DNA of 64,000 bases from an uncultured cyanobacterium (GTDB lineage: Bacteria > Cyanobacteriota > Cyanobacteriia > Cyanobacteriales > FACHB-T130): positions 1-64,000 of the forward strand of contig CAKZHE010000071.1 in the NCBI GenBank assembly GCA_936920195.1, read 5' to 3'. Of the stretch, positions 1 through 9,440 are shown piece by piece. Position 1 is the first letter of the stretch, and each line of letters starts with the position of its first letter. The notes under the pieces are model-generated. The model made no database searches. It was not told the DNA's origin and saw only the letters and a list, made by a program, of their open reading frames with translations. Position numbers and translations under genes: made by a program.

Positions 1-29
1 TATAATTTCAACCTTAAAACAATTAACAA

Positions 30-2438
30 TTACTTAATAAATAATATTAAACACAATACAACAAATTTAACATAATCCAATTCCCAATTCCCAATTCCCT
101 TTTCCCTTTTCCCTTTTCCCTGTTCCCTGTTCCCTGTTCCCTTTAATTCCCTGTTCCCTTTAATTCCCTGTTCCCTATTAGGATAAACAATTCGTTGATG
201 ATTCGATTGTTGCCAAACTTTGACAAATACATCAGCAATTATTTTTAAATCCTCGCGGGTTAATCCAGAATCTACCAATTGCTTTTCTTGCCAGCGCGAT
301 CGCAGCAGTTTATTAATCATTGTTAACGCCTCTTCTGCGGTGGCATCCTTGAGCGATCGCAATGCCGCTTCACAACCATCTGCTAACATCACAATCCCCG
401 TTTCTCGCGATTGGGGAATTGGTCCCACGTAGCGAAAATCCTCTTCTCGTAGGGGTTGGGGAGCTTGTTCTCCTAACTGTTGAGCTTGATGATAAAAATA
501 AGCAATTAAAATTGTGCCTTGATGTTCCGGAATAAAGGCTTGAATTGCTTTGGGCAATCGATGCTTGCGAGCCATTACTAAACCTTCACTGACGTGCTTT
601 TTAATAATTTCGGCACTCACCCAAGGATTATTAATTTCGTCGTGTTTGTTTACCTTGCCCATTTGGTTTTCAATAAATCCCAACGGATCGTGCATTTTGC
701 CAATATCGTGATATAAAGTGCCTGCTCGCACTAATTCCACGTTACAGCCTAGAGCTTTAGCCGCTGCTTCGGCTAGAGTAGCCACAAATAAAGTATGTTG
801 AAAAGTGCCGGGAGTTTTGGCAGCTAACTCCTTTAGTAACGGGCAATTCGGATTAGATAATTCGGCTAATCGCACCGGAGTAATTAAATCAAACAGGTTT
901 TCTAAATAGGGACTCAAACCGATGGCAACCACAGTCCAAGATAAACCAGCCAAACCATAAAAAGCAGCTTCTTGTAAAATACTGTACCAGGCCATTGTTG
1001 TAGCACCGCCAAAGATTAAACTCCCGACTAAGTAGGCGACAGTTTGGGTTAATCCCACAGCTACACCCAAGACGGCTAATTCTTCGCGCGATCGCATTTT
1101 TCCGGCCATCAAAGCGCTAACTATTCCCCCCGCTGCTCCCACTAGCCAATATTCCCAACCTGCACCCATACCAATTGTATCTAAACCCACTAGCATCCCC
1201 AAAGTCATTGTTGCCAAGCCAGAACCATAAAAACTGCTGACTAATACTCCAATGGCAGGTAAATTAGTATAGGGAGTTCCGGTACTGGCTAACAGGGGCG
1301 TACTCATCACCAGCAATAATACTAATAAATTATCTCGGTGGCGGAGGGAAGGATTAGCCCCCCGCCCAGTTTGATTAACGCGATTTTCTACTACCAAAAA
1401 CAATCCTACAACGGCGCTGACTAAGCTGCCAAAACCTAGCAATCCTAGCCAGTTAAATCCTCGCCGACTTAAGCCAAAATAATCCAGTAAAATAAAGTCT
1501 CGGTGGGAAATTTTTTGTCCGTACAGAATAATTACTTCCCCTTTTTTAATGGTGACAATTTCTGTAGCGATCGCTTTGGCAGCTTGTTCGGCTCTCTTTT
1601 TAGTTTCCTCTCGATCCTCAATTAAATTTGGTTTCAGAACATCTAGCAATATTTCCACTGCTAAGGGTTGAGCCGGGGGGGGAACTAAAGAAAGAACTTG
1701 CAATTTTATCGCATCTTCTAAAAGCGGTGTTGGCAATCCGGCGGGAATGCCTTGGGCTAACATTCTTTGGGCAGCTTGCTGAATTCCCTTCCGGGTTTCT
1801 TGCCAAGCTTCATCAGACAATTCAAATAAAGAACTTTCGTAATGGCTGCTTTGATTAACTGCTAGATAGTCAGCCAGTTTTGCCCTGGCTTGGGCATAAT
1901 TTCGACGGGCTAAAATGATTGTTTCGACTAAATTGGCAAACTCTGCCGCCGAGTTTTGTTGACGATAAGTGCGGATTTGTTTGAAAGCTAGATCAAAAGC
2001 ACCATTAAGATTGTTTGTAGATAGTGGAGTCAGAGTTTTAATTTGTTCCCACTCAGTTTCTGGGCAATCGCGCAGATAAATCTGACTAGATAGGGATAGA
2101 TTTGATTCTTCAGTAAAAGGAAATTCCCCCGCTTGCGATCGCAGTTCATTTCCTTGAGTTAAGGATTGGTCTAAATTTTTCCAAATTTTAGCATTTAAAT
2201 CCCGGTCAATGGTTAATACTGGAATGAAGTCTCGCTGGGCTGCCTTGCGCTTTTCTTCGGTGGTTTTAGGATCGGGAACGCTGGCATCAAAGGGGGCGAT
2301 AATGGTTTCGGGAGCTTGAATGTCAATGGTGAGGGCAGGCTGATTGTAGAAGCGATGCCCCATGCTGCTAGTTAAGGAAATTATAGCTAGCATTCCCATG
2401 ACTGGGCGACGATGTTTTTTAGTGGGGTATGAGTGCAT
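30..2438 (-). CDS. 7TM-HD membrane phosphohydrolase (PgpH/YqfF type)
   Basis: An 802-residue membrane protein. Residues about 1-320 form an extracytoplasmic region after one N-terminal hydrophobic segment. Several membrane helices follow (about 325-520), then a cytoplasmic HD domain with the HD pair at H577-D578 (motif YHDIGKM). This order is that of 7TM-HD proteins such as PgpH, which hydrolyse cyclic di-AMP in Firmicutes; the same substrate is only inferred here. The ATG at 2438 is chosen because a basic stretch and a hydrophobic helix follow it. The last roughly 50 residues are Asn/Arg/Glu/Gly/Lys-rich and are encoded by a short tandem repeat, so the native C-terminus has probably been replaced or extended. 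It is transcribed convergently to the left edge of the window. Confidence 0.85.
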   Translation of the reverse strand: MHSYPTKKHRRPVMGMLAIISLTSSMGHRFYNQPALTIDIQAPETIIAPFDASVPDPKTTEEKRKAAQRDFIPVLTIDRDLNAKIWKNLDQSLTQGNELRSQAGEFPFTEESNLSLSSQIYLRDCPETEWEQIKTLTPLSTNNLNGAFDLAFKQIRTYRQQNSAAEFANLVETIILARRNYAQARAKLADYLAVNQSSHYESSLFELSDEAWQETRKGIQQAAQRMLAQGIPAGLPTPLLEDAIKLQVLSLVPPPAQPLAVEILLDVLKPNLIEDREETKKRAEQAAKAIATEIVTIKKGEVIILYGQKISHRDFILLDYFGLSRRGFNWLGLLGFGSLVSAVVGLFLVVENRVNQTGRGANPSLRHRDNLLVLLLVMSTPLLASTGTPYTNLPAIGVLVSSFYGSGLATMTLGMLVGLDTIGMGAGWEYWLVGAAGGIVSALMAGKMRSREELAVLGVAVGLTQTVAYLVGSLIFGGATTMAWYSILQEAAFYGLAGLSWTVVAIGLSPYLENLFDLITPVRLAELSNPNCPLLKELAAKTPGTFQHTLFVATLAEAAAKALGCNVELVRAGTLYHDIGKMHDPLGFIENQMGKVNKHDEINNPWVSAEIIKKHVSEGLVMARKHRLPKAIQAFIPEHQGTILIAYFYHQAQQLGEQAPQPLREEDFRYVGPIPQSRETGIVMLADGCEAALRSLKDATAEEALTMINKLLRSRWQEKQLVDSGLTREDLKIIADVFVKVWQQSNHQRIVYPNREQGIKGNRELKGTGNREQGKGKREKGIGNWELDYVKFVVLCLILFIK
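78..178. repeat. STRR-type short tandem repeats
   Basis: Imperfect 7-8 bp repeats of the AATTCCC / TTTTCCC / TTCCCTG kind, the short tandemly repeated repetitive sequences known from filamentous cyanobacteria. On the minus strand they are translated as the tail of the 7TM-HD protein. Similar tracts lie near 26050, 40050 and 43140. Confidence 0.85.
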
Positions 2439-2504
2439 CCTAATAGATATAACTCAGATCAATGGCTTGGCGATCGCCTTTGGCGCTGGGCTTCGCCCAA
2501 TCGC

Positions 2505-3353
2505 TTAACTGCGGGGTTGAATTACTCTTGGTGCAGCGATCGCTAAACTTTCTCCCCATTCTGCTCTATTGGTCAAATTAGCACCCGACCAAACTGCTAA
2601 TAGGTTTTCTGCTAAAAATTTTAACTTTTGACTGTCTGCTATTGTTCGCTGCTGCACCACTGGAATACCAGCACTCCCATTATAAGCCCCAGATAAAGCC
2701 CCTACCACCACTCCCAGAGATGAATCAATCCCTATTTGTTGCTTAATCCTCCCTAGGCAAAGGCGAAAATCCTCTGGCATACTCAGAAAAAAGTAAAAGG
2801 CGAGGGCAATGTTGGCGTTACTAGAATTAGTTTTTGGGCAAAGTTGATTTATGGTTCTTTCTAATCCTATTGGCTCTACTAATAACCTTTGAACTTGAGC
2901 TAATTGCTGTCGAAAATCGGCAGAATCGCTGGCAGTAGTCGCCAAATAGTTGCAGACTTGGGGAATGAGATTGGGGTGGGGCAATTTTTCTTTTAAAGCT
3001 TGAGCGATCGCATAACCTATTGCTAACATTCCCATAGTCGTTTCTGGCGGTTGTTGCCAAAATTGAGCAGCTTGGTGCAATTTTTTTCCCAGCGTCAATT
3101 CATCTTCGTGGAAAAATAACATGATGGGCAAACTAACAATCACCGCCGTGCTAGAACTAAAAACACTATCTCTAGATTGATTGGCAACCCCAATCGAATC
3201 TGCCCAATGTTCTAAATCCAGTTTGCCACAACTAATCAAACTTTCAATTCCCAGAACTGCCCATTCCAAATCTTGAGTAGATTTAGGATCTCTGGCGGCA
3301 ATTGCCGCCCCGAATAAAGTACCTTTAAATCGACTTAAAAGTGAATAGCGCAT
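2505..3353 (-). CDS. ADP-ribosylglycohydrolase-fold protein
   Basis: 282 residues, all-helical in appearance. The N-terminal segment RFKGTLFGAAIA and the segment GVVVGALSGAYNGSAGIP (about 214-231) match conserved glycine-rich helices of the DraG/ADP-ribosylglycohydrolase family. The acidic metal-binding clusters of active DraG enzymes are not obvious: I see no GD-x-x-G or TDDT motif. It may therefore be a degenerate, non-catalytic member. This form is seen as a conserved hypothetical in cyanobacteria. It lies 151 bp downstream of the 7TM-HD gene's start on the same strand, so it could be upstream in one transcript. The function is not known. Confidence 0.6.
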   Translation of the reverse strand: MRYSLLSRFKGTLFGAAIAARDPKSTQDLEWAVLGIESLISCGKLDLEHWADSIGVANQSRDSVFSSSTAVIVSLPIMLFFHEDELTLGKKLHQAAQFWQQPPETTMGMLAIGYAIAQALKEKLPHPNLIPQVCNYLATTASDSADFRQQLAQVQRLLVEPIGLERTINQLCPKTNSSNANIALAFYFFLSMPEDFRLCLGRIKQQIGIDSSLGVVVGALSGAYNGSAGIPVVQQRTIADSQKLKFLAENLLAVWSGANLTNRAEWGESLAIAAPRVIQPRS

Positions 3354-3401
3354 AGGAGTTTTTGATTGTACAATTTAAAGTAGATATTTGAGCGCATTAT
3401 T

Positions 3402-4268
3402 ATGTATACGCCAGAATCGCAGCCTACTCCCACAGTAGTTCTGCCAACTATGTACGATCTTCCCAGTGAAAACCCGGAGGAACCCGGTTTGCCTGATATC
3501 TTTCATCTCTGGCAACCTCGTCTTTTGGATGATACTTGTCGCCCCCCCAATTATCCCCCAGAACGAGTATTTCTTGCCAGCGACTTGAATATTTACTACG
3601 ATTTGCAGCATCTCAATTGGTACAAGCGCCCAGATTGGTTTGTGGTGCTAGGAGTACCAAGATTTTACGAACAAAAAGATTTGCGGTTAAGTTATGTGAT
3701 TTGGCAAGAAAAAGTTAGTCCTTTAGTAATAGTGGAGTTGCTTTCAGAAGGCACAGAAGATGAAGATTTAGGAGAAACAACTGCCACAGTTAATCAGCCG
3801 CCCACCAAATGGGAAGTTTACGAGCAAATCTTGCAAGTTCCCTATTATTTTGTCTTTAGTCGCTACACCAACAAGCTGAGATTTTTTCGGCTAGTCAGGA
3901 ATCGCTACTCGGAGCAAATGTTAACTGAGCCGCGAGTGTGGATACCCGAATTGAAATTAGGTTTGGGATTATGGGTTGGAGCTTATAAAGATTGCAATCG
4001 CCCTTGGTTGCGCTGGTATGATGTTGATGGTAATTGGGTACTTAATTTAGAGGAAAGTCAAGAAAAGGAGCGTCTAGCAAAAGAAGCCGCATTAATCGAA
4101 AAGGAAACAGCATTAATTGAAAAGGAAAGAGAGCGACTAGAAAAGGAAAGAGAGCGACTAGAAAAGGAAAGGGAAAGGGTAGAAAAAGAAGCTGCCTTAG
4201 CCAAAGCTGCTCTTTTAGCCGAAAAACTCAGGGAAATGGGTATCGATCCCGATCAATTTTCAGTTTGA
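3402..4268 (+). CDS. Uma2-family PD-(D/E)XK endonuclease with coiled-coil tail
   Basis: 288 residues. The core (about 50-220) has the Uma2/DUF820 pattern: a segment RPDWFVVLGVP, then LVIVELLSEGTE with the acidic catalytic strand, then YYFVFSRYTNKLRFFRL. Residues about 225-280 are a charged coiled coil with the repeat LEKERER, and the protein ends in GIDPDQFS. Uma2 proteins are restriction-endonuclease-like and very abundant in cyanobacteria; their cellular role is poorly known. The 3' end overlaps the convergent dnaE-C gene by 16 bp. A second Uma2 gene of the same build lies at 32228-33109. Confidence 0.85.
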   Translation: MYTPESQPTPTVVLPTMYDLPSENPEEPGLPDIFHLWQPRLLDDTCRPPNYPPERVFLASDLNIYYDLQHLNWYKRPDWFVVLGVPRFYEQKDLRLSYVIWQEKVSPLVIVELLSEGTEDEDLGETTATVNQPPTKWEVYEQILQVPYYFVFSRYTNKLRFFRLVRNRYSEQMLTEPRVWIPELKLGLGLWVGAYKDCNRPWLRWYDVDGNWVLNLEESQEKERLAKEAALIEKETALIEKERERLEKERERLEKERERVEKEAALAKAALLAEKLREMGIDPDQFSV

Positions 4269-5647
4269 ATATAGGCAGAAAATCCTGCGTTTTTAATGGC
4301 TTCCACAGCGGCTTGGTAATTTTGTACCCAAAATTCCTTGCCAAACTCTACCGTCATTTGCTGTCGTTCGTCTGCTACAATTGCCATAACCGGAACATTA
4401 GCGATCGCGCTAGCGCGATCGCCTGATTGTTCTTTCAAAACAGCTTGTAGTTGGCGCATCAAATTTTCATTTTGCGCCCATTGGGGAGTTAATTGTAAAA
4501 CTACTAAATAATGGGTTTCGAGATCTTCGCTGCTCTCTTCATCATTATCTGCGACTGGGGTAATTGATTCTGCCGCTGCTAGCTGTTCTCTGGTGAGGAT
4601 TTTAATCTCTTCAACAATAATTTGCAAGCGATCGTCCTGCTTATCTACTTTACCTGTAATGATACTCGGTTGATCGGCAGTCAGAAATTCTTTCACAGTT
4701 TCATAGGTTTTCGGAAAAACTACAGCAGAAGCTCTCCCGCTCAGATCTTCTAGTTGCAGAATTGCCATAGAATCGCCTTTTTTCGTCACCACCTGCTTAA
4801 TTTCTACCAACATTGCCCCCACACTAATTTTTGCTTTCGATTTCTGTTCCTCCAATTGACTCAAATTAATAATTTCCAAACCCAAATTCTGGGCTACCTT
4901 CTCCATAAATTTTAAAGGATGTTCTGAAACATAAAAGCCCAATAATTCCTTTTCAAATAGTAACTTCTCCTGGGGAGCAAAATCCTTCACCTCTGGCAAC
5001 TTCGGAGCCGGAGTTCTCACCGCAGCCAAATCGAAAAGCGTGGGTTGATTATCAACTTCTTTACTTTTTTGTACCCAGCTAATTACCGAAGGTAAATATT
5101 CAACTAATTGCTGGCGATTGGGCGAGATTTTATCAAAAGCGCCACTTTTTACCAAAGCTTCTAAAGCGCGACTATTGACAGCACGGAGATCGACGCGATC
5201 GCACAATTCCGCCAAAGAAGTAAAATTACCATCCTGGCGGCGAGCTTTCAAAATACATTCAATTGCCCCTTCCCCCACATTCTTAATTGCCGAAAGTCCA
5301 AATAAAATCTTGCCATCATCCGGAGTAAAATGTATTTCCGAACGATTAATATCCGGTCCCTCCACCGGAATCTTCGGAACCATATTCTGGCAATTAGTGA
5401 TATATTTCTGTACCTTATCCTGATCGCCGCTATTTGCCGTTAGCAGCGCCGCCATATATTCCACCGGATAATTAGCTTTTAAATAGGCAGTTTGGTAAGT
5501 GACATAGGCGTAGGCAGTAGAATGGGATTTATTAAAGCAATTAGAAGCCACTAATCCATTCTCTAGAATGAAGTTATGATCGCGCTCAACGCCGATGTCA
5601 TAAACTTTTTCAATTCCCAACAATTTTTTGCTAACAATTTTAACCAC
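4253..5647 (-). CDS. dnaE-C: DNA polymerase III alpha subunit, C-terminal half, with Int-C of the DnaE split intein
   Basis: 464 residues. The first 36 are the C-terminal intein fragment (motif VERDHNF, terminal Asn36). The C-extein follows, beginning CFNKSHSTAYAY with Cys37 as the +1 nucleophile (TGC at 5539-5537). The remaining 428 residues carry the polymerase C-terminal region, including an OB-fold-like segment (about 270-350). The GTG at 5647 is chosen because it aligns with the usual Int-C start and has GAGGAG at 5661-5656, 8 nt upstream. After trans-splicing the product joins dnaE-N to give about 1204 residues, normal for DnaE. dnaE-N lies only 175 bp upstream on the same strand, which is the odd feature here. 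Confidence 0.97.
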   Translation of the reverse strand: MVKIVSKKLLGIEKVYDIGVERDHNFILENGLVASNCFNKSHSTAYAYVTYQTAYLKANYPVEYMAALLTANSGDQDKVQKYITNCQNMVPKIPVEGPDINRSEIHFTPDDGKILFGLSAIKNVGEGAIECILKARRQDGNFTSLAELCDRVDLRAVNSRALEALVKSGAFDKISPNRQQLVEYLPSVISWVQKSKEVDNQPTLFDLAAVRTPAPKLPEVKDFAPQEKLLFEKELLGFYVSEHPLKFMEKVAQNLGLEIINLSQLEEQKSKAKISVGAMLVEIKQVVTKKGDSMAILQLEDLSGRASAVVFPKTYETVKEFLTADQPSIITGKVDKQDDRLQIIVEEIKILTREQLAAAESITPVADNDEESSEDLETHYLVVLQLTPQWAQNENLMRQLQAVLKEQSGDRASAIANVPVMAIVADERQQMTVEFGKEFWVQNYQAAVEAIKNAGFSAYIQTEN

Positions 5648-5699
5648 GTCGATAACTCCTCAAAATTTCCTGCTTTTTTCTTCATTTAGTTTCCTATAC

Positions 5700-5788
5700 A
5701 GGACTTACGCAACGCCTCTATCAGTAGGGTGTGTTAGCGCAGCGTAACGCACCATCAACTCTATATCTAGAGTGACTGCGTAAGTCCT
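5700..5788. mobile_element. MITE-like palindromic element between dnaE-N and dnaE-C
   Basis: An 89 bp element bounded by perfect 12 bp terminal inverted repeats (AGGACTTACGCA / TGCGTAAGTCCT), with no coding capacity. It fills about half the gap between the two dnaE halves. A 116 bp relative with identical ends lies at 42904-43019, a shorter 57 bp one at 58351-58407, and a single end near 9255. The shared ends with different interiors fit a non-autonomous transposon family (inference). Confidence 0.8.
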
Positions 5789-5822
5789 ACTATAGTCAAG
5801 CTGAGATTTCATTTTAGATCCG

Positions 5823-8453
5823 TTAATCAAATTTTGTTTGTTTTAAATTTAACTCTTTTTCAAAAATCTCTTCGATTGGCAACATCTTGCCATCATCTGT
5901 CATAAACTTATGGTCTTTTGTAGCTCGAATTATTGAGCCATCCTCAAGACAATATTCAAAAACCTCCTGTTCCCCGCGTTCGTGCCATTGGGCAATTGGT
6001 TGAGTATAAACATAACCATTACTATCAACACTGTAAACTGTACACTCAATTCTCTCCTCAACAATTTTGCCAATGGGCATTAAACCATATTCCAGGGTCA
6101 GGATTTGGGTACTATAGCTTAAACAGTATTCTGCGAATAAAACCATTTGTTCAAACAATGTTTCGGCAACTTTCTTCGTTACCCCATTTTTAGTTGCCCC
6201 TTCAATAAAAGTTTCCCGTTGCTTCTGCATTTCCTCAGCTTTCTTTTTTCCCATGGCCCGCCTCAGTAAATCCGCTTGCCCCAAGGAATAACCCGCTAAA
6301 TCCTGAGCAATTTTCATAATTTGCTCTTGATAAACCAACACTCCATAGGTTTCTTTGAGAATTGGTTCTAAAATTGGATGTTCGTAAACAGGATCTTCTA
6401 TTCCATGTTTGCGATTGATAAATTTCGGAATTAGTCCTGCATCTAAAGGTCCTGGTCGATAAAGAGCTAAAATAGAAGAAATATCTTCAATGCAGGATGG
6501 CTTGAGTTTTTCTACTACATCTTTCATCCCCGAAGATTCTAGCTGAAATATGCCTTCTAGATCGCCTTTGGCTAAAACTTTATAAGTTTTTTCCACCTCT
6601 TGATTGATTTTCTTAATTTCGCCCTTGGCTAATATTTTCTGTGCCTTTCTTTCTCCCAGGGTGATTTGATCGGGATCGATTTTAATATTTTGGGTTTGTT
6701 GAACCAAATCAATGGCATTCTGCACCATCGTCAGATTTTTCAAACCTAAAAAATCCATCTTTAACAAACCCAGAGATTCCAAATCCTCCATAAAATACTG
6801 AGTAATCACCGAACCATCATTATTCTTTTGCAGCGGCACAATTTCATCTAAAGGTTCCGCCGAAATTACTACCCCTGCCGCATGAACGCCAAAGGTTTTA
6901 TTTGTGCCTTCAATCCGCATTGCCATATCCAACCAGCGGCGCACAATGGGATCTTGATCGTATTTTTCTTTAAATTCCGGTGCGGGAGTTTGATCGGAAA
7001 CCATCACTTTCAACTTAGTTGGTTTCCCGCGCATAACCGGAATCATTTTTGCCATTTTGTCCGCATCGCCGTAGGGAATTTTTAACACCCTGGCAACGTC
7101 TTTTAAAACTGATTTGGAAGTTAAACGGTTAAAAGTAATAATTTGGGCAACTCGTTCTGTGCCGTATTTTTCGGTCACATACTGAATGACTTCATCTCGT
7201 CTTTCAATGCAGAAGTCCGTATCAATATCCGGCATGGACTTGCGTTCTGGATTCAAAAACCGCTCAAACAGCAAGCCATGATGGACAGGATCAATATTAG
7301 TAATCCCCATAGTATAGGCCACTAGGGAACCCGCCGCACTGCCTCGACCGGGACCAACGGGAATGTTATGATCTCTAGCGTATTTAATGTAATCCCAAAC
7401 CACTAAAAAGTAAGTTGAAAATCCCATCCGCTCAATCATCTTCAATTCGTAATCTAAGCGCTGTTGATAAACGGGATCGATTTCGCTAAAAGACTGACAT
7501 TTCAACTTTTCCATCAGTCCTTTACGAGCAATTTCTTGGACGTAGGTATCGGCGTTATGGGTGGGGGGAATGGGATGATAATCGGGAATGCGCGGCTCGC
7601 CGAGGATTTTATAACGTTCAATTTTATCAGCAACTTCTAAAGTGTTGGCGATCGCTTCCTGAATCACTTCATCCTCCAGGTGATCTCGAAACAGTTGCGC
7701 CATTTCCTCGGCAGACTTCAAATATTCCGTGCCGCTGTAACGCATCCGCTTTTGCTCTTCAATCAATTGTCCAGTTTGAATGCACAATAAAGCATCGTGA
7801 GCTTCTACATCGGAACAGGAGGTGAAGTGGGAATCGTTGGTAGCAATAACTTTAATTGCTAACTCTTGGGCAATCTTGACAATTTCCACATTAACCATTC
7901 TGTCCTCGGCATAACCGTGGTCTTGAATTTCTAGATAATAATCATCTTTAAAGACTTTTTTGTACCATTGAGCGCATTCCCTGGCTTCGGCAAATTTCGC
8001 TTGCAAAATCAATTGGGGAACTTTCCCGGCTCGACAACCGCTAGTCACAATTAAACCTTCGTGGTATTTTTCCAATAATTCTTGATTAATGCAAGGACGG
8101 GAAAATAGTCCTTTCCCTTGTACGCCCTGAAGATGGGAAATAGTAGTTAATTTTACCAAGTTTTTATAGCCTTGATTATTTTTAGCTAAAACCACTTGAT
8201 GATATTTGCGGCGGCGACGTTCTTGGATGGTAATATCGCCATCCACCACATACATTTCGTTGCCAATAATCGGCTTAATGGTTTTATCGCGACAAATCTT
8301 AATTAACTCAATTGCCCCATACATGACACCATGATCGGTAAGGGCGATCGCAGGCATTCCTAATTCCATTGCCCGTTGAATTAAATCGGGCAATTGGCTC
8401 GCACCATCCAGTAAGCTGTAATCGCTGTGAGTATGAAGGCCAACAAAAGACAT
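5823..8453 (-). CDS. dnaE-N: DNA polymerase III alpha subunit, N-terminal half, with Int-N of the DnaE split intein
   Basis: 876 residues. It starts with the PHP domain ([17 protein letters not shown]) and continues through the polymerase palm (PDIDTDFC carries catalytic aspartates) and fingers. The N-extein ends ...FAEY776. Int-N is residues 777-876, starting with Cys777 (TGT at 6125-6123). It has the block-B TKDH motif and a variable tail ending QTKFD, 100 residues in all, about the length of other cyanobacterial DnaE Int-N fragments. Without splicing to dnaE-C no complete replicase would form. The ATG at 8453 is directly followed by the PHP motif. A GGAGTT-type ribosome site may lie in CTCCTATG's complement just upstream. 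Confidence 0.97.
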   Translation of the reverse strand: MSFVGLHTHSDYSLLDGASQLPDLIQRAMELGMPAIALTDHGVMYGAIELIKICRDKTIKPIIGNEMYVVDGDITIQERRRRKYHQVVLAKNNQGYKNLVKLTTISHLQGVQGKGLFSRPCINQELLEKYHEGLIVTSGCRAGKVPQLILQAKFAEARECAQWYKKVFKDDYYLEIQDHGYAEDRMVNVEIVKIAQELAIKVIATNDSHFTSCSDVEAHDALLCIQTGQLIEEQKRMRYSGTEYLKSAEEMAQLFRDHLEDEVIQEAIANTLEVADKIERYKILGEPRIPDYHPIPPTHNADTYVQEIARKGLMEKLKCQSFSEIDPVYQQRLDYELKMIERMGFSTYFLVVWDYIKYARDHNIPVGPGRGSAAGSLVAYTMGITNIDPVHHGLLFERFLNPERKSMPDIDTDFCIERRDEVIQYVTEKYGTERVAQIITFNRLTSKSVLKDVARVLKIPYGDADKMAKMIPVMRGKPTKLKVMVSDQTPAPEFKEKYDQDPIVRRWLDMAMRIEGTNKTFGVHAAGVVISAEPLDEIVPLQKNNDGSVITQYFMEDLESLGLLKMDFLGLKNLTMVQNAIDLVQQTQNIKIDPDQITLGERKAQKILAKGEIKKINQEVEKTYKVLAKGDLEGIFQLESSGMKDVVEKLKPSCIEDISSILALYRPGPLDAGLIPKFINRKHGIEDPVYEHPILEPILKETYGVLVYQEQIMKIAQDLAGYSLGQADLLRRAMGKKKAEEMQKQRETFIEGATKNGVTKKVAETLFEQMVLFAEYCLSYSTQILTLEYGLMPIGKIVEERIECTVYSVDSNGYVYTQPIAQWHERGEQEVFEYCLEDGSIIRATKDHKFMTDDGKMLPIEEIFEKELNLKQTKFD

Positions 8454-8559
8454 AGGAGTTTTAAATTAGTTGTTAGTACACCTGGAGGGTGGGCAATGCC
8501 AGCCAAGGCTAACATCAATTGCTCCGATTTTCATGGGCATTGCCCGCCCTACTACTATA

Positions 8560-8597
8560 GCGTAACGCACCGTTAATTGGTACGCGGTGCGTTACGC
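8560..8597. repeat. Inverted repeat, core of the GCGTTACGC repeat family
   Basis: Arms GCGTAACGCACCG and CGGTGCGTTACGC (13 bp, perfect) around a 12 bp loop. The same GCGTAACGCACC core is found inside the element at 5700-5788, and its reverse in 42904-43019. It lies just upstream of, and partly within, the remnant at 8587. Confidence 0.7.
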
Positions 8598-9159
8598 TGC
8601 CGCGATCGCTATCATACAACTCTTTGTCCGCATCGCAGTATCTGTCGCCACAGCAGGATCTCTTCTGAGCCTAGGAAAAACAGATGAGAGTGCAGCAGCG
8701 ATCGCAGGTTTGTGGTATTTTGGTATAGAATCATTAAAAAATAAAACTGATTTTAAAAGCTCTAATTATGTTGTTGGGATATTTGTGCTTGGGAAAAAGG
8801 AGATTGGTGAGGATTTTATCAAAGCAATTATTAGCGACATGAAAAGTTGTATTGTAATTGATGATATTGGTGAAGGTTTAGATTATGAAAGGTCTGCGGC
8901 AATCATTAAAGTTCTGATTGAAAAAGCTCAAACAGGATTAGTCCAATTGATTATGACTACTAATGATGAATTTATTATGAATGGTGTTCCTTTGGAATAT
9001 TGGTCGGTTATTGAACGAAAGCCTGGTAGTGCAAAATTACACAATATGGCTAACTCAGCCGATAAATTTAAGCAGTTTCAGTTTATTGGACTAAATAACT
9101 TTGATTTCTTCACCAGTGAGTTTGTCTTGCAAGAAGAACTTGATATAGAGGAAGAATAG
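8587..9159 (+). pseudogene. AAA/ABC-type ATPase fragment (C-terminal part only)
   Basis: The open frame encodes 190 residues, but only the part from about residue 40 looks like a real protein. CIVIDDIGEGLDYERSA (about 98-114) reads as a Walker B strand. LIMTTNDEFIMNGVPLEYW follows, then a C-terminal strand-rich end, as in standalone AAA-15-like ATPases. No Walker A motif is present, and the first residues are encoded by the inverted repeat and a HIP1 site. I read it as the 3' remnant of a larger ATPase gene whose front was lost. It could still be expressed from the GTG at 8587 or an internal start. The AT-rich codon use from about 8720 differs from that of dnaE. Confidence 0.6.
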
Positions 9160-9205
9160 CAGATGAGCTAAAATAGATAGTCGTTTAAGCAACTATCCTA
9201 GGAAT

Positions 9206-9232
9206 AGGGGCAACCACGGGGGGATTGCCCCT
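9206..9232. repeat. Palindromic repeat, GGGGCAACC/GGTTGCCCC family
   Basis: The sequence AGGGGCAACCACGGGGGGATTGCCCCT forms a hairpin. The reverse-orientation copy is at 10401-10428 and again at 24670-24697. A single end of the GCGTAAGTCC element follows at about 9255. The 280 bp gap between 9160 and 9440 holds only these repeats. Confidence 0.75.
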
Positions 9233-9325
9233 ACAAAACACTATATGTAGAGGGGTTGCGTAAGTCCCGTCAAAGTTACCCACCAAAATAAGTAGGTAGT
9301 CATAAATAAAAGACTATAAGCAAAA

Positions 9326-9378
9326 GTTTGTAGTTGGGCTTTAGCCCTAATCCGGAGGGCTAAAGCCCAACTACAAAC
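9326..9378. repeat. Palindromic repeat, GTAGTTGGGCTTTAGCCCT family
   Basis: Long near-perfect hairpin: arms GTTTGTAGTTGGGCTTTAGCC and its complement around a short CTAATCCGGAG centre. Further copies lie at 10275-10326 and 33211-33265. All three are intergenic. They may act as transcription barriers or be non-autonomous mobile repeats. Confidence 0.85.
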
Positions 9379-9440
9379 GTCCTTTTATTTTTTACTTTAA
9401 TTCTGACCGCCTACTTACATTTTGAGCAAAATTGGCAAGC

